Shown: positions 1-10,704 of the stretch, one piece after another
How positions within the stretch are numbered: the first letter of the stretch is position 1
Layout of the letters: every line of letters begins with the position of its first letter
Source: Zeugodacus cucurbitae
Taxonomy: Eukaryota > Arthropoda > Insecta > Diptera > Tephritidae
Length of the DNA: 64,000 nucleotides
Assembly: GCF_028554725.1 (NCBI RefSeq)
Contig: NC_071668.1
Span: 39,942,501 to 40,006,500 of the forward strand
Reading direction: 5' to 3'
The notes under the pieces: generated by a model
Database searches by the model: none
Told to the model about the DNA's origin: nothing
The model's input: only the letters and a program-made list of their open reading frames with translations
Made by a program: the position numbers and the translations under genes

Positions 1-242
1 AGGATAACACACCAATAGCGAAAGAACAAAAGTCTCAACGTGACCATATATATAAACTAGGAGAGATGATCCAAAAGCTGACGGATATGATGCGTCCACC
101 GTGACGGACCAATAGTGAGTGCATAAGAAATCATGAATCGCGGGGGTGGAGAAAAGGACTCGATAAGGGAGGGAAATTGGATCACAATACAAAGTAAATC
201 GCAAAAACATAAAACAAGAAGAAGGTAAACACCGTACCACGC

Positions 243-966
243 ATACGACCAGAAGCAATCGTTATTGCCAAAACCGGAAACATGTCCTACGCAGACATAC
301 TTCGGGCTGTTAAAAAAAATGAAAATTTACAAGAGCTTGGGGAGAATGTCTCAAGAGTGAAAAGAACAGCGAAAGGAGAAATCCTATTAGATCTAAAAAA
401 GCTCAAATAGGAAGTACGGAAGGATACAGAGAGGAGATAGTGAAGGTACTAGGGGACCAGGCAAAAATAAGATCGCTAGCTCAAGAAACCACAGTGGAGG
501 TGCGTGATCTGGACGATATTACCACAAAAGAGGATATAGTTCAAGCGAATAGTACAGAAATTAAAGAGCTTCGCCTTCTCAACGAAGATGCTATAAAAAG
601 CATAAGACCGGCATATGCCGGCACACAAACGGCAATCATAAGTCTACATGCGCAGGAAGCAAAGCTCCTTCTGAGTACGCAAAAGATTAAAATCGGTTGT
701 ACAATTTGTAGAATCCGAGAAAAGATACAATTATAGAAATGTTTCAGGTGTCTAGAGTATGGACATGTGGCGAAAGCATGCAACAATGTGGAAGACAGGA
801 GCAAGTGCTGTATTAAATGCGGAGAGGAAGGTCACTTTGCGAAAGACTGTGCTAACGAACCCTCCTGCAAGGCGTGTAAAGTCAGTGGAAGAATGAATAC
901 AGACCACCAGATAGGAAGTCGGAAATGCCCCATTTATTCAGCAGCACTCAACAAACCTAGAAGGTG
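243..966 (+). pseudogene. R1-type gag (ORF1) remnant with CCHC zinc knuckles
   Basis: The nucleic-acid-binding ORF1 protein of the R1-like LINE. An R1-gag-like stretch (PEAIVIAKTGN then SYADILRAVKK) lies near 245-410 and ends in a TAG at 408-410. Further reading continues from about 440. Two zinc knuckles of the form CX2CX4HX4C are readable at about 740-783 and 809-850, and a third Cys-rich unit follows to 935. A TAG at 734-736 directly precedes the first knuckle in the same frame, so the protein is broken at least twice. The reading ends beside the endonuclease frame at 964-966. Confidence 0.75.
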
Positions 967-3141
967 AAGATCCTACAAATAAACCTGAACCACTGTGAGG
1001 CGGCCCAGGATCTCTTAACGCAAAATATATATGAAAATAAGATTGACGTTGCATTAATTTGTGAACAATACAAAAATAAAGACTCTGACAAGTGGATTTC
1101 CGACACAAAAAAGGTTGCAATATGGGCTTGTGGCGATAAGCTGATGCAAGACAAACCACGAATTGACAAGGCCTACTATACTAGAACGAAAATAGAGGGG
1201 ATTTATTTCTACAAGTATACCACAGGCAGACTATGAAAAAGTACTTGACGACTTAGTGAAAGAAGATCGATGACAACTACACCTAATATAATTGCAGGTG
1301 ACTTTAATGCATGGGCCCTAGAATGGGGCAGCAAAAATACAAATCTGAGAGGTGGCGCATTATTGAAAGCCTTTGCGGTGCTAGATGTTATATTACTTAA
1401 TACAGGACGTCAAAACACCTTTGAGAAAAACGGACGTGGTTCTATTATTGACATATCTTTTGCCAGCAGGTTGCTATATCGACAAATAGAATGGCGGGTG
1501 TGCGATATGTGCACCCAGAGTGATCACCTGGCCATAATGATAAGTATCAGCAAGAATATGCAATGCCGAAATGCCTGCCACCAGAAGCTACAGTCTAAAG
1601 GGTGGAGGATCGAAACCTTAGATGAGGAACTTTTCAAGTTAATGCTAGACGAAAACCCAAAAGAATGTGATGATATAGACAAGCAGACTAAACTACTGGT
1701 ACAACACATTAGCAAAGCCTGTGATGCTGCTATGCATAAAAAGAGGTTAACCGCTTAAAGACAGCAAACGGCAAGCGCCTACCTGCCCCTCATTACTTCA
1801 AAATGTTGTCGAAACGCTATTCCCGCAACAAAATCAAAACCATTTTCGGACCTGTACACGCGTTGCCTTCGAGAAGGTGTATTTCCAAAAATTTGGAAAC
1901 TGCAACGGCTTGTACTCTTGCAGAAACCAAATGAACCGAACTCCTATCGACCACTCTGCATGATCGATACAATGGGCAAAATCTTGAAGCGGATAATCTG
2001 TACCCGTCTAGAAAATCATCTGGAAGGAGAGACTGATGGTCTATCGAGAAACCAATACGGCTCTCGTAAGAACCGCTCAACTCTTGATGCAATTAAGAAA
2101 GTAACAGAGATAGCTGGAAATGCTATTGAAGGAGATATGTGGATGTATGGAAAAAACGAGTTCAAAACTCGAACTGGCCGTACAAAAAACGGAAGCAGTG
2201 CTGATCACTAGCAGGAAAAAAACGAAAACATATCGCTCAACATCAACGGACAAAACATTACGACACAATCTGATGTGAAATATCTCGGGGTAAGGATTGA
2301 TACGAGGCTGAATTATAAAATTCATGTTGAGAAAGCGTGTGAAAAAGCTGCGCTAGTAACCATGGCGTTAGCAAGAATAATGGCAAATATAGGAGGACCG
2401 AAACAGAGCAGGAAAGCTCTCTTGGCCAAGGTCAGTCAGTCAATTTTAATGTATGCGGCACCTGTGTGGGGATCAGCATTAGTGCATAAAACATATGCTG
2501 GAATGGCACAATCTGTGTTCCGACTAAGTGCTATCAGAATAGCCAGTGCATTTCGTACGGTTTCTAATGAAGCTGTAGGTGTTCTAGCAGGAATTATGCC
2601 TCCAGACATAATGGCTCTCGAACTTATGCGAATATATGATAAAAGTAAAAGCGCAGGTCGGAAACTAACGGTGTCAGAGCGTAGAGAAGAAAGGCAAGTC
2701 AGCTTAAACGAATGGCAAACACGTTGGGATTCGTCAGCCAAAGATAGATTAATCCGAAACATACAAGCATGGGTGGAACGGAAACACAGCGAAATAGATT
2801 ATTACCTGACTCAGTTCCTAACCGGACATGGATGTTTCAGGGAGTACTTGCATAAGTATCGTCATGATGAAGGAGTAGTTTGCTCTTTCTGTGGAGACAG
2901 TAATGAGAACACAGAACACATATTTTTCCACTGTCGGAAATATATAAATGAGCGCCTTTTATTGGAAAGGGAAGTATCTGATCGAATAACACCAGATAAT
3001 ATATTGTCATATATGCTGCATTCGAGAAATGTGTGGAATATAGTGGAGAAGATGACTACCATGGTCCTTCATCAATTGAGAAGAGCAGAACAGCAACGAG
3101 AGAGTGTACTTAGAAAAGCTCATAGTGAAGTAACGACGTGA
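964..3141 (+). pseudogene. R1-type endonuclease/reverse transcriptase (ORF2) remnant
   Basis: 964-1236 carries the endonuclease N-terminus (NLNHC, ALICEQY). 1270-1758 carries its C-terminal half with GDFNAW and SDHLAI, the metal-binding Asp/Asn and the catalytic His region. The join between these pieces is frameshifted and shortened. After a stop near 1756, 1800-2145 reads as the RT start (PNSYRPLCMIDTMGKILKRI, then QYGSRKNRSTLDAI). The palm motifs that should follow are deleted. 2275-3141 is one open 288-residue stretch with thumb motif KYLGVRIDTRLNY and the C-terminal zinc motif C-x2-C-x8-H-x4-C (CSFCGDSNENTEHIFFHC). Not functional. Confidence 0.85.
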
Positions 3142-3399
3142 GCCCATAGGCTAAGCTTGCCCTGCGATGAAATGCCTAACGGCGGTCCCACAGGGCCTAG
3201 GTAAATCTACAGGAGACGGAGTTAGGGTTTAGTACGTAGGCGTACCGTTTCGCAAGTCCAGAACAGTATGCAATACTGGCTGGGCGTGGTCCCAAATAAG
3301 GTGCACCTATAGCGGGCAGTACGAATCGTGCATGCTGCTACTGCAAAGTAGCAGTATCTATGTAAGATTCCCCCTCCGGCAACAAAAAAAAAAAAAACG

Positions 3400-3645
3400 T
3401 ACACATGTGAATATGTTTATACATACATATTTCAATCATACATCAACTTCAAAAAAATTTAATTTTATTGAAATAAAAAAATACTGCCCTGGGTGAGGCT
3501 CGAACCCACAACCTTAAGAAATTTGAAAAATTTAATTTTATTGAAATAAATAAAAAATTTAATGCCCCGGTTGACGCTCGAACCCACAATCTTAAGAAAT
3601 TTTAAAAATTTAATTTTATTGAAATAAAATACATACACATGTGAA
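3400..3645 (-). repeat. Tandem array of tRNA T-arm-like units (copy 1)
   Basis: On the minus strand, two to three units each contain GTGGGTTCGAGC followed by a CTCAC-type half stem and GGGGCA. These are separated by about 60 nt of AT-rich spacer (TTTATTTCAATAAAATTAAA). The core folds as a tRNA T-arm (5-bp stem, TTCGAGC loop), which is also the Pol III B-box consensus. No D-arm or anticodon arm is present, so this is not a tRNA gene. The same array lies at 12.2 and 27.2 kb on the plus strand. Confidence 0.65.
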
Positions 3646-4560
3646 TATGTCACCAACCAAAAGTAATACTTTCGATTTGCAAAGAAAGTACATGAAGACT
3701 GACTGCAAGAAATGATCCTAAGAAGCATAGTCTTAACTTTTCAACGGCAAACGCAGAAAATTTCAACCAAAAGTCACATAAACTAGTTGAGAATTCGCAG
3801 AAATGAAACAGAAACGAAAGAAAAAAGAAAAAAATCAAAAGAACCATACGCATAATGTTTGCAAATTTGTTTACATGCATATGTGTGTAAATATGTGCAC
3901 TTGTAGTACATTTCTTGTAAAATCTTCATTGCCACGGACAACGAATGACCGCAAATAGTAATTTTTTTGTCACAGACTTGTAATCAGTGTCGCGTTTTCG
4001 CAGGCAAAGAGGTCCATGTCCCCAACTCATATTATTATGGATTGTTTTATGTCTTGATTCTTACTAAAATCAATTGTAGTACATTAATATTTGGCATCAT
4101 ATATTAGTATAATATTTAAATACATTTAATTATTTATATTTGCTAATAGTAAGTCAATACTATCCAATACATATTTTGCGCATTTATAATTACGGAGGGA
4201 TCACTTGAAACGACTCTGTAAAGCTCGATGTGTCGAAAAATTGATGGCCGCCTGCGCGACGCTCCATTGCGTTGTTGGTAGAAAATCGGCTTGTTGTAAA
4301 TATGTATTAATATGTATATATGAGCATGCAAACATAACGACTTAAATTTTTGGCGCTTGTTGTTTTTGTAGAACATTGCTTTTGATTTTTGGTGGTTGAC
4401 AAACTTACGTGCACGCATATACAAATGTAAGTTTGTGTGTTTGAACAATGACATATAAACATGTACATATGTATGTTTATGCATAATGTTGCATGTTGCG
4501 CAAAAATTATCGCAACTTTGCCGAACTCGTATAAGAAGTATAACTTCAATAATAATTTCC
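3646..4560 (-). repeat. Composite dispersed repeat module, left inverted copy
   Basis: Read on the minus strand from 4555, it begins with the perfect palindrome GAAGTTATACTTC and runs about 365 nt nearly identical to 7920-8275. After an extra segment of about 375 nt (3816-4190) with no counterpart in the other copy, it continues 3815-3655 nearly identical to 8285-8445. It then enters the T-arm-like array. No protein is recognisable. This is a non-coding dispersed element of unassigned class. The two copies face each other and enclose the mariner fragment. Confidence 0.7.
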
Positions 4561-4820
4561 GTTATTCGAGTGGAGTTTATGTGGAATATGTGGATCAAAT
4601 TATGTTTTGTAATTCTTTTATTTTGTTCATTTTCATTTGCCCATTTATATATTTGTGTAGTTTTTTTTGTATATTACATTTTTCACATGTCACTGCTCTA
4701 TACTGTGTTTTAATGTTTTTTTTTTCAATTATATGTCGAACTTGTTTCATCTCTTTGCTTTTGGTTGTATGTGTATTATTGTAAATATATATGTTTACGC
4801 ACTTCTCTTGTTTCTTTCAG

Positions 4821-5188
4821 AAGAACTGAACTTGGTTGACATGTGGTTTCAACAAGATGGCGCTACATGCCACACAGCTCGCGATTCTATGGCCATTTTG
4901 AGGGAAAACTTCGGAGAACAATTCATCTCAAGAAATGGACCCGTAAGTTGGCCACCAAGATCATGCGATTTAACGCCTTTAGACTATTTTTTGTGGGGCT
5001 ACGTCAAGTCTAAAGTCTACAGAAATAAGCCAGCAACTATTCCAGCTTTGGAAGACAACATTTCCGAAGAAATTCGGGCTATTCCGGCCGAAATGCTCGA
5101 AAAAGTTGCCCAAAATTGGACTTTCCGAATGGACCACCTAAGACGCAGCCGCGGTCAACATTTAAATGAAATTATCTTCAAAAAGTAA
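4821..5188 (+). pseudogene. DD41D (rosa-type) mariner transposase, C-terminal catalytic part
   Basis: About 122 residues match the C-terminal half of Tc1/mariner DDE transposases: WFQQDGATCHTA around the second catalytic Asp, then RSCDLTPLDYFLWGYVKSKVY around the third. Counting residues between these two Asp gives 41, the DD41D spacing of the rosa mariner subfamily described from tephritids. Reading is clean to the stop at 5186-5188. The HTH domain and first catalytic Asp are absent. The sequence just before is TTGTTTCTTTCAG, a good 3' splice acceptor placed exactly where mariner homology starts, so exonisation is possible. The simpler reading is a 5'-truncated relic. Confidence 0.8.
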
Positions 5189-5261
5189 ATGTCATGAACC
5201 AATCTAACGTTTCAAATAAAGAACCGATGAGATTTTGCAAATTTTATGCGTTTTTTTTTTT

Positions 5262-5295
5262 AAAAAGTTATCAAGCTCTTAAAAAATCACCCTTT
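5262..5295 (+). repeat. Putative 3' terminal inverted repeat of the mariner copy
   Basis: About 70 nt after the transposase stop, the stretch AAAAAGTTATCAAGCTC followed by TTAAAAAATCACCC sits where a mariner right terminus is expected. Reversed, it would begin near AGGGTGATTTTTTAAGAGC, similar in style to mariner ends. The matching left end is not in the window because the element is 5' truncated, so the exact border and the TA duplication cannot be confirmed. Confidence 0.4.
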
Positions 5296-5489
5296 AGTAT
5301 ATACGGTGCATCATCCTTTCCGGAAACCGAACTGCATTGGATTCAGCCCAGAAACCCGAACCGCCTACATACAATCTTTTCCAGCCGTATAAAAATTCAA
5401 AGAGGGCGGTACGACGAGGGTTCTTCTGAAGGTTTATCGCCCTTGATGAAGCATGTACGGGGACTTCTTGATCTCCCTACTATCTTCAT

Positions 5490-5940
5490 GACTATCTGGT
5501 AGGTGTTTCAACACAGATCATTTTCTACCTCTGAAAGAAATTGATTAAATGTATTTTTCTTACTGCCGGCTATAGCTTTGTGTAGTTCTTTCCGTATTTC
5601 CTTAAATGGGCAAAGAGTTCCTCGAAATCGGCTCTACCTCTAGCCAATTGTTGCCTACGTCGAAATTTTAGACATTCAGCGAGTGAAGTATCGCAAACCA
5701 TTACCAATGAATTTGTTATATACTTTATTTGGCTCTGAATATGACCTTGTAGTCCTCTTGGATTTGCCTTATAGCAAATTCGAGCACTTCCAGATCACAG
5801 GCTTTTGTTTTCCAACATTAATCTTTTGTCCAAATGAATGCAGAGGTATTTAACGTTATTACTTTTAGGAATGATATTGTCATTTAAACGCAAAGAAGGG
5901 CTCTGCTTAGTTAGCTACTTTGGCTAATACCAAAGCATTT
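5490..5940 (-). pseudogene. Highly degraded non-LTR retrotransposon fragment
   Basis: On the minus strand short readable blocks resemble LINE ORF2. One is NVKYLCIHLDKRL, like the RT thumb motif VKYLGIxLDxxL. Another is a basic region FRRRQQLARGRADFEELF continuing KKNTFNQFLSEVEND, like the endonuclease-RT linker of R1/LOA elements. Block order and frame are scrambled by stops and indels. The two blocks could come from different elements. Confidence 0.35.
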
Positions 5941-6044
5941 CCTTTTTTAGACCGTTTTAGACATTTTGTGCAATGGTCTCTAATTTTATTCCAATTTAAA
6001 CTCTCTATATGTTCGAAAATCGATCTGTTTTTTTAATCTTTTAT

Positions 6045-6330
6045 TATACTCTCGCAATATGTTGCACAGAGTATAATAGTTTTGTGCACCTAACGGTTGG
6101 TTGTAAGTCCTAAAACTATTCGAGTTATATATTTCAAAATTATCAGGCTGACGAGTAGAGTTCAGATCCGGATGTCTGTCTGACCGTCCGTCCGCGCAAG
6201 CGATAACTTGAGTAACAATTGAGAAGGGCTAAGAGCTATACAAAAATATTGGTGAAACTTGGTACACGATGGGCGAATCGGACCACTCCCACAAAATGGC
6301 GAAAACCAAAAATATATAAAGTGCCTTAAA
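6045..6330 (+). mobile_element. HINE-like dispersed repeat (TATACTCTCGCAA family), 5' fragment
   Basis: It begins TATACTCTCGCAA, then a short inverted GAGTATA, the GTCTGTCTGACCGTCCGTCC microsatellite, and text matching the 5' part of the fuller copy at 34972-36078 (ATAACTTGAGTA, GGACCACTCCCACAAAATGG). It breaks off at about 6330. Non-autonomous and non-coding. Confidence 0.7.
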
Positions 6331-7826
6331 TAAAGTTATAAAATTATATATATAAAAGTAAAATTAGGTATAAAATATCGCACTAGGAAGGCACATTTTA
6401 GGGGAAATTCTAAACAGGTTTTTGTACATACAGCAGTTTTCCGAAATAACGAATATTCGTTTTAACGAAAACCGCTTTTTCTAGTGGACTTTAATTCGTA
6501 CATGTGTGTCAAAGTATGTGTTCTATTAACACGTTGGCTGCTATCTCGCACATTTTCGTGCTAAAAGAAAACCTTTAAACCCCGAAATAAGCCGGAAAAC
6601 ATTTCGGGAATAGTAAAAAATTAAATATATTTCCAATTTACACCAGTTTATAACAAAAACGTACTTGACACCCGGGAAAGGTTCTATCCGATTGAAGTTG
6701 TAATAAAGGTGTGGAGTACGTACTACATTTTGAATTATCCAGTCTTGAAAAATACCAATTTCACTTTTGTTATAACGGAATATTTCCGTTGCTTGACATT
6801 AATTAATGTATTGTAGCTAAATAGTAATTGGCGAGTGATCAGAACTAAGCTTCAGATCAAAAAACATCTAATGCCTGAGACAGATATGTAGTACATATTG
6901 TAGTATACTTCAGAAACCGGTGATAGTCTCCGAATTTTGTTTGAAAGCAAAAGGTGTTCCATACTACAATACAGTTCTAGAAACCATAGAAATTTTGCAT
7001 TGACCACACCGAAAGCTTTAAGATCTTCTGGCACAATCATATGTTTTCTGACATTTTCACATACAGAAAATAAATTGAATTCAAAATAAACGGAAATCAA
7101 ACAACAAAATTTGAAAAAATATGTGGAAAATATGTTGAGATGTAATAATTATAATGGAAAATATTTTTTTTAAGATTGCTTGCAGTTATATCTATGCCAG
7201 GATCTATTTTGCTGCCTGTTATTCCTAATTATATTTTGCTTGAATTATTTGTATCAGCTGATGGATGTAAACATAGTACAATACTACATGTGTGTCACTA
7301 TGCTGGTACATGGTTTCTTGAGCATTTATTGTCGTACACATTGTTGCCATATGTCTGTCTTAGGCATAATAGTTGAGTTGGAATACCTTTATATATAGCA
7401 ATATCTAGAAAATTCGGAGGGAGCTAAAGAAACTATCGTATTCAGTAGTCATAATACTATGTCTTGGTGGCGAGTACAAAGCATAAATGTGTAATTCAAT
7501 ATTGTTCGATTTTATTTTTAATCCGGCTGTTTCTATTGATGTCGTTTGAATTGGCTCAAGCACTTCATATTTGGTACTAAATTTAATTAAAACAGCACAA
7601 CCCGTTACTTCGATGATTAGAAGGAAAATACCACAATTTTGGATTAGGAAAAATGGTTTATTTGTGAAGTGAGTTTCAGATACTAATATTCATTGTCAAT
7701 AAAATTCCCATTTAAAAACATTTCGGTTTGTCGCATGTGACGATTTACTTGCAAAACTTGTTAATAAGTAGACACACCATGTTAGGTAGAGCGTTTGTTA
7801 ATTCTATTTGTTTAGCTAGTAGCTGT
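6331..7826. other. AT-rich interval without recognisable gene
   Basis: I see no coding region, transposon domain, tandem array or RNA gene here. Short open stretches on both strands show no known motifs. Confidence 0.5.
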
Positions 7827-7919
7827 TAGTGATGAGCGATATAGCAATTTTTAAATCATTGGTATTTCATATTGCTGTTGCTACCGCAACAAAAAGGGAG
7901 TTTATGAGAATTTTTATTC
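7827..7919 (+). mobile_element. Terminal fragment of the TAGTGATGAGCG (hAT-like) element
   Basis: It starts TAGTGATGAGCGATATAGCA and continues for about 90 nt alongside the right end (read in reverse) of the element at 42838-46059, including CGCAACAAAAA and TTTATGAGA. It is cut off by the composite repeat beginning near 7920. Only one terminus is present. Confidence 0.55.
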
Positions 7920-8445
7920 CACATATTTTTGAAGTTATACTTCTTATACGAGTTCGGAACAGTTGCGATAATTGTTGCGCAACAGCAACATTATGCATAA
8001 ACATACATATGTACATGTTTATATGTCATTGAACAAACACACAAACTTACATTTGTATATGCGTGCACGTCAATTTGTCAACCACCAAAAATCAAAAGCA
8101 ATGTTCTACAAAAACAGCAAGCGCCAAAAATGTATGTCGATATGTTTGCATGCTCATACATATTAATACATATTTACAACAAGCCGATTTTCTACCAACA
8201 ACGCAATGGAGCGTCGCGCAGCCGGCCATCAATTTTTCGACACATCGAGCTTTACAGAGTCCAGTGTGGTTATTAGGCACATTTGTTTCATTTCTGCGAA
8301 TTCTCAACTAGTTTATGTGACTTTTGGTTGAAATACTCTGCGTTTGCCGTTGAAATGTTAAGACTATGCTAAACAGGATCATTTCTTGTAGTCAGTCTTC
8401 ATTTACTTTCTTTGCAAATCGAAAGTCTTTTGCCCTGCCAGCCAG
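7920..8445 (+). repeat. Composite dispersed repeat module, right inverted copy
   Basis: Starts at the palindrome GAAGTTATACTTC and matches the reverse complement of 4190-4555 and 3655-3815, lacking the 375-nt middle segment of the left copy. With the left copy it forms an inverted repeat about 0.5 kb long per arm around a 3.4 kb core containing the mariner fragment. No protein recognised. Confidence 0.7.
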
Positions 8446-8569
8446 GCCTAACCACTTTCCCTTCATGTTTCTACACAATTACATACATTTTTTTCAATTA
8501 CTTACACCAACGCACACGCTTGTGTTGTTTTGTTTTTTAACCTTAATGCGATGGGAAAAAAATCCTCTA

Positions 8570-9425
8570 AACAAGAAAGGAATGGCTAAGTTCGGGTGTA
8601 ACCGAACATTCTATACTCTCGCAATTTATTTATTTAACTTTATTTATATTATATAATACACAATTTGACCCACATATTCGTCATATACATATATTGTATA
8701 AAGTCCATTGAAAGTTGGAAACCATAATATTAGGTTAGAAGCACCGAGGTCCTCGTGTTCGATATATGGTGACTTAAAAACCTACGGTCCTATTTCGGCA
8801 TTTTTAGAATGGGGCTGCCACACTATAAACATAGTATTTGTGCAAAGTTCTGAACCGATATCTTCACTAGTGCTTACTTTATATATTGTAAAGTAAACGA
8901 TTCAGATCGGCTTCAAAGTTCTGGTATATACGAAGTAGGCGTGGTTGTGAAGCGATTTGGCATATTTTCACAACATATTATTGGGAGGTAAGGAAACTAT
9001 TACAAACCAAGTTTCATTGAAATCGGTCGAGTAGTTCCTGAGATATGGTTTTTGACCCAAAAGTGGGCGACGCCACGCCCATTTTACATTTTATAAAAAA
9101 ATCTGAGTGCAGCTTCTATCTGCTATTTCTTATGTGAAATTTAGTGTTTCTGACGTTTTTCGTTAGTGAGTTAACCCACTTTTAGTAGTTTTCAACCTAA
9201 CCTTTGATGGGAGGTGGGCGTGGTTATTATCCGATTTCTTTCATTTTTGAACTGTATTAGGAAGTGGCTAAAAAAACGACTGCAGAAAGTTTGGTTTCTA
9301 TTGGTTTCCGAGATATGTACAAAAATCCTATTTGGGGGCGGGGCCACGCCCACCTACCCAAAAAAATTACATCCACATATGCCCCTTCCTAGTGCTATCT
9401 TTCATACCAAATTTTATCAAACAAA
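8570..9425 (-). mobile_element. HINE-like dispersed repeat, copy upstream of the DUF4806 gene
   Basis: Minus-strand copy of the family at 34972-36078. It opens (plus-strand view) with GGCTAAGTTCGGGTGTAACC, a hairpin-forming 3' terminus, then TATACTCTCGCAA, and keeps typical internal text such as GGGCGGGGCCACGCCCACC. It stops near 9425, before the terminal microsatellite part. It lies about 70 nt before the first coding exon of the DUF4806-like gene, so it may form its promoter, 5'UTR or an upstream intron. Confidence 0.75.
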
Positions 9426-9492
9426 CAAATTTTATTTTATTTTGTTTAAATTTTTCATTTTATTAATTGTAACTTTCTTTATAGGAGGGGAA

Positions 9493-10704
9493 ATGCCACG
9501 TTTTAGCATCGCTCAAATATACAGTGAGCGTATGGCCACCCAACCCGCAGTTAGCAGCAGAGAAAACGCGGATACTGCGATGGTACTGCAACAAATTTTG
9601 GATACCCTTGGTAGGGTGGAATCTCGGCTTGCCGCTGTGGAAAGTGCTCTTGCTGAGAAGGTATTTATTGGTATTGAACCAATATTGTAATATTTTGATT
9701 ATTTAATATTTTTTTTAAATTTCAGATGCCCGAACGAGCTGAAGTTCAAGCTCAAGGGCAATTATTGCGGGAGTGTAAGGTGCTCACAGTAAAAACCCAC
9801 CGCAGTGTAAGCCGCATCACTGGCGACGTAGGGAGTAAGGAGCAAATTTTGTTGCAGAGCTTGCTGCCTATGTCGTCAGAGGAAACACTAGCGAAGGTGG
9901 AGGAGCACCTTACACACAAGGCTCACGCTGACGCTATGGTAAGTTCGTCTTTCTTTCGATATACATATGTATATATCAGAGAACTGCATGAGTGCCTAAT
10001 TTCCGTACTTAGAGTAAGCTTGCTTCAAAAGCTATGGCGGTGTCCACTCACACACATAGACATGCATTGTGAGCTAACATCTACTCAAAGAACTATGAGT
10101 GGAGAAGCTACTGAGCCAGTCGAATACTTGCTATTGCATATTAATTGTATTTGTTTTACACATTCTTCTTTTTGATTTTCACTGACAAGTGGTGATCATA
10201 CTCAAGACTAGCAAAGGAAAAAGCAAGACACACTCATCACCAGTAGCGCGTGTACTTGAGTGTTTATTATTGTTTTGTTGTTCGTGTATTCTTTTTTTGT
10301 CGTGCTTCAGTTTTTGTGCGTTGCTTATTAAGAACTGGAAACTTTTTTGTTGTTTTATGTATGCTGACGCAAGTGTTAAAACCACCGCGACATATTTGGC
10401 TAAGTGTTTTTGATACACAAGTATGAGAAATATGCGAGTAAGCACGCGGTGTATTTTGAGTGGCGGTGCACTTCTGCAGGTCTCTGGTATATATATATAT
10501 ATAAATATATTAATAATTATACATTTACAGGCGGGCATCATATTTAACTTAAAATCTACCAAGGGTAGCATTGAGAAAGTGTTGCAGTCACTGTTTAGCG
10601 ACGAGTTGGTGTGGCTATACAACTGTGATGGGAAAGCAGGAAAGAAGGCGCTGATCAAATTAAAAATTGTGGACCTCACTCTCGGTAGATATAAAAACAT
10701 TTAA
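9493..10704 (+). CDS. Three-exon gene, DUF4806-like C-terminal domain, 184 aa
   Basis: Proposed exons are 9493-9660, 9726-9938 and 10531-10704. Donors are AAG|GTATTT and ATG|GTAAGT; acceptors are TTTCAG and TTTACAG. Both introns (65 and 592 nt) are phase 0, so 56+71+57 codons join in frame and end at a TAA. Exon 1 gives an amphipathic, probably coiled-coil region (LDTLGRVESRLAAVESALAEK). Exons 2 and 3 give LLPMSSEETLAKVEEHL, then KVLQSLFSDELVWLYNCDG followed by KAGKKALIKLKI. This fits the DUF4806 pattern (leucine/proline start, acidic helix, late DELxxxYxxxG-K block), a domain of unknown function common in insects. ATG 9493 is the first in its exon. An acceptor TTTCTTTATAG at 9474-9484 hints at an upstream 5' exon. 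No stops interrupt it, unlike its neighbours. Domain assignment is by eye; it could also be a domesticated transposon-associated ORF. Confidence 0.65.

Larger units (their letters stand above)
1..3397 (+). mobile_element. R1-clade non-LTR retrotransposon, degraded and internally deleted
   Basis: A gag-like region with CCHC zinc knuckles is followed by an endonuclease starting LQINLNHCEAAQDLL, reverse transcriptase pieces, a C-terminal Cys-His motif and an A-rich 3' end at about 3384-3397. This order and the wording of the endonuclease N-terminus are typical of the R1 clade, which copies itself by target-primed reverse transcription. The copy is dead: stops interrupt gag, part of the endonuclease and most of the RT catalytic core (fingers and palm, including the YADD box) are missing. 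No 28S rDNA sequence flanks it, so it is not a classical rDNA-inserted R1. The 5' end may lie before the window. Confidence 0.85.

Noticed and set aside
4143..4598. 151-codon minus-strand frame
   Set aside because: Falls in the composite non-coding repeat; the matching copy at 7.9-8.3 kb is frameshifted relative to it and no domain is visible.
9214..9492. Upstream extension of the DUF4806-like first exon
   Set aside because: The open frame continues 5' through HINE-like repeat sequence, which has no protein similarity; the ATG at 9493 after a possible acceptor is the better start.
10179..10700. 173-codon minus-strand open frame opposite the DUF4806-like gene
   Set aside because: It covers intron 2 and exon 3 of the better supported plus-strand gene, has low-complexity hydrophobic text and no domain.
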